The position numbers were made by a program, and so were the translations under genes. This document shows, piece after piece, positions 11,477 through 22,337 of a stretch of 64,000 bases of DNA. The notes beneath the pieces are model-generated. The model ran no database searches. It had not been told where the DNA came from and saw only the letters and a program-made list of their open reading frames with translations. The stretch is taken from NCBI GenBank assembly GCA_037074705.1, contig CM073590.1, forward strand, positions 92,868,947-92,932,946, written 5' to 3'. This stretch comes from Zhengitettix transpicula (taxonomy: Eukaryota; Arthropoda; Insecta; Orthoptera; Tetrigidae). Each line of letters starts with the position of its first letter. Within the stretch, counting starts at the first letter, position 1.

Positions 11477-12779
11477 GATGTCTGTGTGTCTCTTATGCAC
11501 TCCTAAACCATTCATCTGATAGCGATGAAACTTTAGAAATTTTTTATTCGCCCACCAGCAAAGGTTTCTGTCGGCTTTTCGAAGCGTTAGGAAACTTGTA
11601 AGGGGTGAAATGTTTACATGCTAAGATTAGCGTCGATTAATTACTTTTCTGGGTCTATGTGAGTAATAGTTTCTATCCTGGTATTTTTAGTATAAACTTA
11701 TATATATATATAATTATATATATAATATATAATATAATTATATGTATAATTCTATCATTCACTGTATCAGTTAAGTTGTAGTCCAGCCCGTATGTGTGGT
11801 GGTGACAGAGAATGTGAATGAAAGGCCGTTACATAAAAGAAATGAGTAGACATTGATGACTGGTATTGTTATGAGGTTATGGAAGTCACAGAGTTTTATT
11901 GTGACTTTTACTGGTTAAGATGTGTTTCAGCCCCATAGATTAATGGTGGAAGGGGGTGAAACTAATTTCCTTTAATAATCTTAAATGCGTAGACCGATTT
12001 ATTTTATACTTTATACATATGTTACTTACGATCCAGGAACAAACAGTGAGGGGTTAAGAAACACCTACCGGGTGGGGCTGGGTGGGGTGGAATTTAGAAA
12101 CATTTGTAAACGGCCATTATTACCGTCGAATAAAACGTATTCGGGGTCGCTTAATTCTAGTGTCATACTACAATTTTTAAGTGTCTAATTTTAACTCGAA
12201 AAGGCTAGGCAGGGAATCACCCTCATTGTATGGGAGGTGGTGGAAGGGGTTAACATAAAAAGTAATACACAAAACACCTACATTATTGTCGATTCCGCGT
12301 TATTGGAGTCGCTGATTTTAATTCTCGAATTAACTATGGTGGTTAATGAAATTTTATGTGGACGTGGACGTGGTTAAAAAAATGTATTTTTGACCCTCAT
12401 AAGTTAAAGGGGGAAATTTTTGTCTTCTTAGGGTACGAGCTATATTTTGGCTTGTATTTAGTTAAAGGTATTTTATCTTTACTTCTTTAAGGTACCGGGG
12501 GTAGTTTTATACTTGATTAAATTTGATGTTTTAATTCGCTGTGATTTTTAGACACTTTTATATAGAAGGAAATTTCCAGAATACCATCAGTCATAATTCT
12601 GGTTTATTTGAAGTTAGTTGCCGAGGGATAGGATCGGGAAGGTATCCGTAAATAGGTAAATGTTCCAAACACTGGCGCAACAGGTTAAAGAAATATTTAC
12701 CAATAAGTTAGTGTCGAATCAATTCCTTATCCGGATTAGTTTAAATAAATACCCGGGAAAGGCCGGGCACTCAGCTAGT
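11475..12779 (-). mobile_element. CTAGCTGGG-headed dispersed element, reverse orientation
   Basis: The right end (12751-12779) is the reverse complement of the head seen at 34477 and 62018 (CCCGGG.AA.GCCGGGCAC-CAGCTAG). The left end has TATATATAAACGATGTCTGTG next to the microsatellite, like the AT-rich tail of those elements. Inside are the family's repeated features, such as CCACCCC-like and GGGGTGAAA blocks on both sides of TATATTTAT words. No coding domain was seen. Confidence 0.5.
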
Positions 12780-13239
12780 ATATACATATAGACAGACAGA
12801 TTGAGGATATAATCACATGTCAATTTGATAATAATTCTACTTTATTCCTCCCAAGCTGAGTCTAATCGATAGTAAAGACACAGAGAAATTGGCGAATAGA
12901 GAATCTGTCATGCCAGTTTTTGAGTCGTGTAGGTCGATAATGGAAGTTAATGGTTAGTAAATATCACAGCTGTTTAAAGGTGTAGTTCAAAACTGTCAAA
13001 GTACATCATATACATATAATGAAATACATGTTAAAATAAATAAACTACATAAATCATAGTTAAGTGTTTGTATTGAAAATAAATGAGAATGTTAATATTT
13101 ATCCGTCTGCTGTTTCACACCAACTCAGCAGCGCACACATTCTTACGCTCAAATCGTAATAAGTTGCTTTATTAACCTAGAAAGTGGGACGGATGAATCA
13201 AAGTTTTTGAATACAGAAACTGTTAAAAATATAAACACA

Positions 13240-14195
13240 CTAGGGCCGCCGGGCTATAGTTTAAGGATCCTACCCGGCATTCGCCTAAAAGTAATGCAGG
13301 ACAAACACTAGATAACCTGCATCAGGTAGGTCGGGCATTGGGTACTTGTCACACGCCCTTCTGAAAGCGGGAGAAGGGTTTGCTGTGGGGACTCAGCATT
13401 CCCTTCTCCGTGCCTCGACCAGTTTAGGAGGCAGCAGGCCGACTGCTCCAATTGGTACAGAGAACAACTCTTACAGTATACCAAAGGTCTGTGACCCCGG
13501 AACATACACCTCTCAAAACAGGCCGTGGTATATCGGCTTGCAGGAATCTTTGTTCTAAAGCGGAGAGAGGAAAATGCATCCCCAAAGGTAGCCCCTTCTG
13601 TATGGCCTACAAGGTTCTGCCTAAGACAGAATAGCCCTCGTAGTCCACCTAACCTTATTTTTTTTAGGGCAACAGTCTACATGAGGGTGATCCACATTGG
13701 GCAACTCCCCTTTAATAGCATAGGAAGGGATTTGAAAGGGGGGATGCGGAAGGGTAGAGGAAGGTAGCCAAGGGTAACTAGGGCCCCCGGCCTATATTTT
13801 AAGGATCCTACCCGGCATTCGCCTAAAGTAATGCAGGGGAAACCCTAGGAAAACCTGCATCGGGTAGGTCGGACATTGGGTACTTGTCCCACGCCCTTCC
13901 GATAGCGGGAGGGGAGTTTTCTGTGGGGACGCAGCATTACCTTCTCCGTGCCTCGACCAGTTTAGGAGGCAGCTGGCCGACTATTGCAACGGGAATAGCG
14001 AACAACTCTTACCGTATGCCCAAGGTCTGTGACCCCGGGACATACACCTCTCAGAACAGGCTGAGGTGCCTCGGCTTGTGGGAACCTTAGTTCAAAAACG
14101 GAGAGGAAAAGGCATACCCAAATGTAGCCCCTTCGTATCTCTCCTAAAAGGTTCTGCCTGCGAGAGAATAGCCCTCGCAGACAGGTCCAACCTTA
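13240..14195 (-). repeat. Family A tandem dimer, reverse orientation
   Basis: Two units lie in reverse orientation. AAGGATCCTACCCGGCATTC recurs at about 13261 and 13801, a period of 540 bases. The complete unit includes the leader (CGGAGAG..AGGCAT..CCCCAAA, then AAGGTTCTGCCT) and the core. The hairpin is modified to GCTGAGG-TG-CCTCGGC at about 14063-14078 and is degraded in the other unit (13521-13537). Confidence 0.78.
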
Positions 14196-16335
14196 TTAAT
14201 CAATATAGCCTCAGTCTTATGGAATATATTTAGTATTTTGGTCACGAGACAAATTTCTAAAGGCAACTTCTAAGTTTTAGGTGGTACGGCGGAGAAGTTT
14301 GTACGGAGTGTAGACTGTTTTGTAGGAGTTCATCTACGCGAACTTGCCCTGAGCTCTGCCGTGACGTGACCAGCGCGGTTATCTACACGATAGCTGTTTG
14401 GAGGAAACAGCTCTACTTTGCTGTTTTGGGACTGCCTGCTACAAGTTTCACTGCAACCTGATACAGAGGGGTTGTTCAAGTTCCCCTGCGCGCCTGCTTG
14501 CTGTTCCTAAGTAGCGCAGGAACATTCCCAGTGCTGAGGACTTTCGAAGAAATTAAGATCGGAGCAGACACATTATTTAACTGTAAAATACCTTCATATT
14601 GTTTAATTACGCACAGTAATCTCAAAAGAACAGTTTTTGAATGATTGAAATTGGACCATCGAATCCGTTGCAGATAAAGTATATTTTAAATTTTTTTGTG
14701 TTAAATTGATGCCAGTGTAATTTTTTCTATTATAAAATTTTACAGATTAAACTGACTGGCGCCTCTAATTATTATTTTTGTTCATAATTAAATTAGATTC
14801 TATCTGCGTTAATTGAGCTAAAATATAATTTGTTATTAAATTTGTGTGCTAAAAATAATTATTTAAGCCCTATAAATGTACGTAAATTCAATCAGCTGTT
14901 ACATACTGAGACGAACTCATCCGCATGTATCTGAGTTGTGTGCGACGTCAACTACGAAATAAATCTGACACGAGAGTGTAAAGTTGTTCTATTTAGTATC
15001 ACAATATGTTTATCAACTTATAAAATTTTAAACAAATAAATATACGCCCTTGAGTCAGAAAACGACGTTTATGAACAAAAATTAATTATACGACGTTGTG
15101 TCCTTTCTTGGACTCTCTTCAGGATGAACAGTTTTAATAATTTTATTATATTTGGCGGTGAATTATCTGCGTAACACCAAAATATAATTGATGCAAAATT
15201 TCAGGCAAAACAACAAGATATAATTATGATGATGATGATAATGATAACCTTAAACTATTATACTGTAAATTCATTAACAGGGTCCAATCTGAAGAGGTCA
15301 TAAAGAGGACGAAGAGTCGTCTGATTAATTTTTGTTAATGATATTATTTTCTGACTCAAGACCGTATATTGATTTATTTATATTATTATAGGTATCAGAT
15401 ATTTTTTTTATCGTATATTATAAAATTTAAGTTTTCACTCCAAATATTTGAAACATTAATTTAAGTGATCAAAGTTTTGAACGCGTCACTTATCTATATT
15501 GTCTGGAGTAACTGATTACTATCCTTGCCTTGGGATCAAGAAATACCAGATGTCCTTGTAACAAATAAATGCCGTTATTTTTCTTGTTAACCTTTAATAG
15601 CTTCAAAAGATGCATCCCACTTAACTTTAATTGAAAGAGAATAACCCTCATGAATACTATTACCGCCATCAATGCAGTCCATATAAGGACCTCGAAGTCT
15701 GACTGAGGACTAGGAATGAAAATAAAAACAAAAGACGTCCCTTTAACGGCTGAAGAGTGTGAACGTTCTAAGGACCATTATATTCGTTTCTAAGAACATA
15801 ATGCGAAGACAGAAGCACATCACAACTGCTGTTTGTAAAAATGTTTGGCGTGCGTAGTTGTTAAATATATGTTAATCAGTATATTCAGTATTCCCATGGT
15901 CATTACATTACTTAATCTTTTAACTTGTAATCACAAAATTTTTCTATACAAAAATGCTCAGTACCACTTCGTTTCTGTTAAATCATCTTTTTAAAATAAT
16001 TTACTTTAATATGTTTTCTCATACAAAACCTATCATGGGCCTAGGCTTCCTCTTCCCTCATAGCTTGTGTCGCCTTCAATTATGATCTGTTGGCGAATTT
16101 ATTTAGATTAAGTTTAATTTAAAACGCCTTTCTCGCGAATTTATTCAATTCTCTTTTCAAGCTTCCAAGTTAACAAAATACGCGTCGGCAGGCAAAAGGG
16201 CTTATTTACAAACAAAATTGCAATTAGAGTCTACTTTTCGTAGAGCTAAGTACTAATACTATTATTTCATCGTTATGTCGATAGCCATAATTTATTTTTC
16301 TAGCCGTGCAGGTTTTTCCAAATACGTCAAATTTC
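14196..16335. other. Unassigned, with a GC-richer block at 14280-14560
   Basis: Apart from the hairpin at 14392-14412 and a GATGATGAT run near 15224, I see no feature. The GC-richer block could be an exon of an untranslated RNA or an unrecognised LTR. Confidence 0.4.
14392..14412. repeat. Perfect 8-bp hairpin in a GC-richer block
   Basis: AGCTGTTT-GGAGG-AAACAGCT lies within a GC-richer block (about 14280-14560) that I cannot assign to any family. Confidence 0.6.
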
Positions 16336-16423
16336 GTATAAAGAGTTCTCGGGTTTCCGGTCGGGTAATGTGAATTGAGCTCAAATCACGTTACCCGAAC
16401 GGAAACCCGAGAACTCTTTATAC
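16336..16423. repeat. 88-bp near-perfect palindrome
   Basis: The two 44-base halves, centred on GAGCTC (16377-16382), differ at three positions only. The outer 24 bases (GTATAAAGAGTTCTCGGGTT, then TCCG) pair perfectly with the far side. There is essentially no spacer. TACGTCAAATTTC occurs as a direct repeat at about 16323 and 16457 on either side. Confidence 0.92.
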
Positions 16424-16879
16424 AGAATATACGTCGGGAAAACTTACGCTCTTTATTACGTCAAATTTCCATAAAGATTATTTTGTCTGTTTCAGAGTTA
16501 AATAATATATTTACTATTCTTATTGATTCTTTAGATTTATATGAAGGCAGATTATTGCGTAAATAACTTGACTTGTTTGTAAAGCAGAAGAAATCATAAA
16601 ATTTGTTCTAGGGTTACTCGTTTCGTCATTAATGAACCATATTATCACAACTTAATACTACTTATTTACAACGTTCTGTATTAACTGTTACTCCTAATAA
16701 TTCAATATGAAAGTAGACGATCAATTTCTGTTGCATTCACATTATAAAACTTTATTACTGTTTAATGAAGAGACTTCTATAAAGTAATTTCATGATCGTC
16801 AACAGTATAAATTTACTTAAATTCACTTTTATAGATACAAGTTTTATGCTTGTACTTATTCAATAATATTTTATTTACA

Positions 16880-17240
16880 AGCCGATGAACGTCGGTCAGT
16901 TTTTAGAGGTATACGTTCCGGTGTCTCAGACCTTCGTCATACCTATTCCTGTTGGAATAGTCGGGCATCTGCCTCCTAAACTGGTCGAGACACGGAGAAG
17001 GGAATGCTACGCCCCACAGGAAACCCAACTCTCGCCATCGGAAGGGCGTGGGACAAGTACCAAATGACCGACCTACCAGATTCAGATTTTTCTAGTATTT
17101 TCCCCGTATCACTTTTCGACAAATTACCAGTTAGGATCCTTAAAACTACAGCCCCAAGGCCGCATCCTCCCTTCAAATCCCTTTCCTATGCTATAAGAGG
17201 GGAGTGGTCACTGTGTGGATTACCCTATACATAGCCTGTC
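16880..17240 (+). repeat. Family A single unit, truncated at its 5' end and divergent
   Basis: It starts in the core at GAGGTATACGTTCCGGTGTC and runs through GTGGATTACCCTATACATAGCCTG. It lacks the leader and the first hairpin, and diverges more than the dimers. It is the only well-preserved copy not in a tandem pair. Confidence 0.7.
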
Positions 17241-20200
17241 TTATTTACGTTATCATTTTATTGTAAATATAATAAGCGTAAAATTATTAGTCCAAGGATG
17301 TAAATTTAATTTAAATTTTTAACTCCATAAAGGTAAATAATATAATTAATTATTACAGTTAATTTTCTTCCAAACTGTGGGAACTGTTAACAATTTTAAA
17401 CCCCTTCCTCACGTTTAGAAATTACAGTAAATACACTTCATTTTATTGGAGAGAATAAATTATTCATGTTGTGATAGACGTTATAATTGTTAATAACTAA
17501 AATCAAATTTTAAAATCATCTTGAAATTACTTTTCCTTTTTATTTATTTGTGAATAATGTATTTAGATGAAATAAACCACCGAATTTTTTATATAATGAA
17601 ATCCACGAAGAATAACATTGGTTATATTTACATAATTAACTTTGATAATCTTCTTAAATAATTTAGAGCATAACGAGGTGGTAAATAATAATAGTGCGTA
17701 GCAATAAAAAGTTTTATATTAAAGTAAATGAATGTATGACGCAGTAGTAAATCAATTCTGCAATATATTTCCGGGGTATTCCACTGAATCAGCTATTTTC
17801 TGAATTTCATTCTTCCTGCTACTGAATACATTAGAGCGTTTCACAGTCTTCTCCGTTTGTGAAGGGGAGGTAATAGGGGAGGGCAATAGAAAAGAGAAGA
17901 GAAACCTTTCATTGTCCAATGCTTGTCAAAATATCTATTGATTATTGTAAAGGCTTCTGATTTATTCAGAAACACAGTTTGTGCAGAGGCGGGTAAAATA
18001 TTTACATTCGCTGGGAGCGGCAAGTTAGATAAATAAATATTTTTGCTTTTAATAACGCAAAACAACTAATGGAATAAGCTTGTTGGAAAATGGAGCATTA
18101 AAAGTTTTATTAACAGCAGTTGGCAATGCATTCACTGTTATTGAGTTTCTTCATGAGAGAAAGTACTGAGTTTTCAACTCCGTTATTTTCATTCTTCATT
18201 TTCAGCTTTGATGAAGAGTTTTGCTGAGTGGATTTAAACATTTTAATTTCTTGGCTTCTTTATTCAGCACTAGAGTTTTGCTACATTTAACAAAAATATC
18301 TCTAAACGTGGAGTAATACTTTCTTATGTATGGACTCATTTCATAAAAACGTACGAAGATATATAAAAACAATTTTTGACCTTCTATTAAGTAACTTATT
18401 AAAAACACAATTGAGTACTCACTTTGAATCAAATAACTGAGCTTTACGATTAAATTATTGTTATTTTAAGATTTATGTTCGTCAATAAATTAACAATAAT
18501 ACGAATTTAAATTTAAATTATTGTAGTTTAAAATATATTTAAATATTACTTATTATAAACATGAATTCAGCAGAATTGAAATTTATAGAAAAAAAATAAT
18601 ACGTTTAATCCGAAAGTGTCTGGCTGTATGTAAATAACAACTCAAAATATTAAAAAACGGTCTACAGGTTCCAGTTGGTGAGAAAATAATTACGATGATC
18701 CAACGCCGATTATTATAGTTCGGTGTCTAGCTTACATTAATGAGCTAGACATTATTCGTCAATTATTGGGAGCCCTTGGTTATTACATCCAGCAGATAAC
18801 AAATTTTTTGGTGTGTTATTAAATTTTATTAGAAGGAACAGCGAAGCAAGCATTGTGAGTCATTTTAGCAAGCAGACAGTGTTGAGGATTAAATTCAGTG
18901 TATAAATAGCCTGTGTATAATGTGTTAATAATTGTGTGTGAGTGTGTGAACGAGCCAATTTACTTGGTACCAGAGAACATTAAGGTAAAACTGCATAATT
19001 TACTATCTGTATACCCGCAAGTAAATGATATAATCGTCAGACTTCAGAATTTAGATTTTAAATTTCATATCTCATATTTTGTATTGTAATGTTCTATTGA
19101 TTGTTTGAATTAATGCCTTGATACTTTGTGAATTTGATTGTTTAATAAGTATTCTTTATTGAAGGCGAGTGATCGGCTCTGAGAAATAGCCGTGGTATTA
19201 TTGTATATTGTATATTGTATATGTGATGTGATTTAAATAATTTGCTTTAATAAATTAATTTGTTTGTATATTTTAAATCTTGATTTTTTATTAAAACATC
19301 CGATCATTTTAATAGTTAAATATTACAAATTGACGCTTCAATGGTTTTTATTAAATTGTTTAAAAAGATAATTACTATAATATATACATATATATATATA
19401 TATATATTGTAATAACCAGTAAAGAAAGACTTGAATTCTGTTCTTATTTTTATCAGATTTGTTTACAAACTCAGACTGGGGATTCTTGAGTGGTTTGTAC
19501 ATATAAAAGATAATGATAAAATGATGGATAAGTGACTTTAAGAGAAGGGAAGGACTATAATTAGGGCTATTAGTGTGGCCGACATCTAGACGACGGAATC
19601 CTAATGGCATAAATGACAGAAGGTTGTTGGACGATATAATTAGATTAAACGGAAATAATTTAATTTAATTGATTGAGTGGCTCTCGGAGTGGGAGAAAGT
19701 TAACAGCTGGTGTTTGTGTGGCGAACTTGGAAATGCAAAAAAAATGTGAAAAACAAGGGAATATTCTGGAGCCCGGATATAAATAAGAGGGCAGTTGTAC
19801 GAGAAAGAAGTCATTATCATTTCGTGTGGAGAGGAGACGGACGTGTCAGCTGGGAGAGATCGTTGGTGCAGGTCCGCAGGGCGGACGCAGGGCCGAGGTA
19901 AAGTGGCCGAAACAATGTTATGAACAGTTGGGAGTTTGCACTAAGGAGAGATGATCGGATGGTAGGCCAAGCTAGGGGCCGAGAGTAATCAGCTGGACAT
20001 CAGTCGTCAACAGTCGGTGGGAGTTTCATCGTGGAGGTCTGTCTGCCAGCAGAGTTGTTTGAATTCGTCGTGAGGATAACGTCATTAAGAAGAGGTGACT
20101 GTGAAAGCAGAGTGTGAGCGCAGCCTGGTACCTTTTAAGCCTGTATGAAGTGAGTGTGTGAACCAGAGAGCTTGTAAGTTTATTTTTCTGAATTCATAAT

Positions 20201-21314
20201 TGTAAATTGTTAAAAAAGGGTAAAGTCAGATTTCGTTTCATTCGTTTCAATCATTTCGTTTTTAATTTATTTTAACTGTTTTGTTTAATTGTAAAATTTT
20301 TGTTCCGTTTACTTATCAACCCAGTAAAGACCCTTAGGGTACCGAGTCTAATTATTCAAAATGTATTCTAAGTAAATAAAATTGTTTCGATTTATAAAGT
20401 TTCATGAGATTTGTGTAATTGTAAATTGTGGCTTAATAAATAATAATTGTTGGTTTAAATTGGTGTTTTATGTATGTACGCTATTTTTATATTACAATAT
20501 ATATATATATATGTATATTTGGCACATTTAAAAATTTCAACCAATCCTGATAAGCATATAACACTGAGAATGAACTATAAGTGTTAAAAAAATCCTTGAT
20601 TATATACAGGTATACAGGTTGGGATAATAATGAGTGACATATAAAAATATTGGAAAAGAGACCGGTATTAATTTCGAATCAATAGTTTTACGAAGCGTTG
20701 GTATTAATAGCGATACGCCTAATGCACTCAAAACTCAACCACGTTTTGCACAGGAGATTGAGAGAGAATACATGATTTTATATCTAATTATAAAATCCAC
20801 GAATATAAACAAATTATATAGATTCAACACGTGATTAATTAAATGTTTTCAAATTAATAAAACTTGATGAAGTACGTGAAGAATAAATGCGATAGAGAAA
20901 AATGAGATATTTTGTACGACGAATGTGTGTACGACAAGTACGGCCAAATATTATTGATGTAATGGAACGTACAAAAATCAGTGAGACGGACGAATTGCGA
21001 GAAGAAAATGACTGATGCAGACAGTTCTGAATTGAAAACAATCAAAATAAGTGATCAAGGTGACGGGAATTTGGTTTATGGTAAATGTCACTGTGAATAC
21101 CGAGGGGACTTACCGAATGAATCAAGTAAAGAGCGGAGGAAGTGAATATAGTGTTATTAAGGTTGATTTATAATTGGGTTAAAAGGCAAATATTTATAGT
21201 TATATAGTAAAATTTCTTGCTTCAAATTGAGATCAGCTTGTTTCTGGAGAATATGCAATTATTGGCTAAATTATGTTTACATATATTAGTAAATATACAG
21301 TTTAGGATATGAAA
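17241..21314. other. Unassigned, with a GC-richer leader-like block at 19680-20180
   Basis: Mostly AT-rich. The block at 19680-20180 is GC-richer and is followed by an AT-rich tail with several AATAAA words (about 20374-20450), a layout like the family C repeats, but I found no direct alignment. A hairpin GTCTAGCT...AGCTAGAC is at 18725-18750. TATTGTATATTG repeats lie near 19200. Confidence 0.4.
19380..19408 (+). repeat. (TA)n microsatellite
   Basis: A run of ATAT units interrupted once by ACAT. Further short TA runs occur at 20497-20513, 44389-44412 and 45301-45316. Confidence 0.85.
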
Positions 21315-21398
21315 AGCCCGACAGAAATTGGAATTGAACCCAGGAACACCGCTTGATATGCGCTAGCTCTCTAGCTATCTTCGTCGACTTCCGGTCAC
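21315..21398 (-). repeat. tRNA-derived SINE head (reverse)
   Basis: The minus strand reads GAAGATAGCTAGAGAGCTAGCG, then TCCTGGGTTCAATTCC and CTGTCGGGCTTTTC. This is the same layout and end (CTGTCGGG) as the copy at 22198-22262, with a better B box but a decayed A box. Confidence 0.55.
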
Positions 21399-21724
21399 AC
21401 GCGACGTTTCTCTATCCATTATACAGACCTGAATACAATACCAAAATTTATTGAATAACATCCTTCAAGGCCTAATTTTAGGACTACAATGAAGAATGTT
21501 TACTGTACGTAAATTGACCACAGTTACTGTCATAGAGATTTTTAAATTTAAATTTGTTTACTTTATTATTTATCTCTGAAATTATTTAATAGTATGGCAT
21601 ATTACCATTAAATAGAATAACACACACAGAAAAGTTGAAAATCATTATCTTCCAGCCAATTTGATTTTTACATAAAAAGAAAAAACAAACTCTATTTCTA
21701 TTTTGAAAATTAATAATATGCTAA

Positions 21725-21808
21725 AATAGCCGAATACAGACAAAAGAATCGATTATATAAATGCCACACAACGTTTCTGAAAACCTTGTACCTTTCTTCA
21801 GGTGCTGT
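21725..21808 (+). repeat. Family B repeat fragment
   Basis: It shares AATACAGACAAAAGAATC, ATGCCACACAACGTTTCTGA, CCTTGTACCTTTC and TCAGGTGCT with the foldback arms at 2751-3147. A family G repeat follows directly. Confidence 0.65.
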
Positions 21809-21837
21809 GAATTGTGCCTTCCACAAATCTCAATACT

Positions 21838-22103
21838 TTAGTTAGCTACTCCCCATAGGCGGTTCACATAGAAATTTTCGAGGGCTTAGAAACACGTCCT
21901 CGACTGTGACAATTTGGCGGAGTTTCTTGTTTGAACATGCTAAAATCTTGTGAATAAAGATTGGCCCCATCGGACAAAATATTTTAAACCTGGCGAAACT
22001 GAAGCCGAGAATATAGTCCACACGTAAAATAAAATGAAATATATAAATAAATAAATAATAACGCTCAAGTGTTTTATCGCCCCTGTGTACGTTTCAGTAC
22101 ACT
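21838..22103 (+). repeat. Dispersed repeat family G, copy 1
   Basis: It aligns with 43805-44130. Shared words are TTGGCGGAG, CTTGT, GAACATGCT / GCGTGCTTGAATCTT, AAAATATTTTAA and CTGAAGCCG / CCGAAGCCG, then an AT-rich stretch and GTGTAC. Confidence 0.5.
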
Positions 22104-22337
22104 GAATTAATTCAAGAATAGAATAAATTCTTTCAATCAAGCTCAGTTATGAATTTATTAGAGAAAGATCGCATGTGACGCTAATTCACGAGGATAGCTC
22201 AGTGGTTAGTGCTAGCGCGTACTAAGTGGTGGTTCTGGGTTCGATTACCGCGCCTGTCGGGATTTTAGTATATTTAACTGTAATTTCACTTGCGTTGAGT
22301 ATTTTTATTGAAAGATTTTTTCTATTCTTGAATTAGT
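22104..22337. repeat. Foldback unit enclosing a tRNA-like SINE head
   Basis: The arms 22104-22137 and 22307-22337 are inverted: TAATTCAAGAATAGAATAAA with TTCTTTCAAT, against ATTGAAAGA, then TTCTATTCTTGAATTA. The tRNA-like sequence at 22198-22262 lies between them. Confidence 0.65.
22198..22262 (+). repeat. tRNA-derived SINE head (forward)
   Basis: TAGCTCAGTGGTTAGTG fits an RNA polymerase III A box and GGTTCGATTACCG fits a B box with one inserted base. They are spaced as in a tRNA. No acceptor stem closes and no anticodon arm is convincing, so this is a tRNA-derived repeat rather than a functional tRNA. It ends CCTGTCGGGATTTTAG. Confidence 0.6.

Noticed and set aside
22198..22262. Functional tRNA gene
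   Set aside because: A and B boxes are present, but no closing acceptor stem or credible anticodon loop is visible. A second decayed copy ends in the same non-tRNA sequence.
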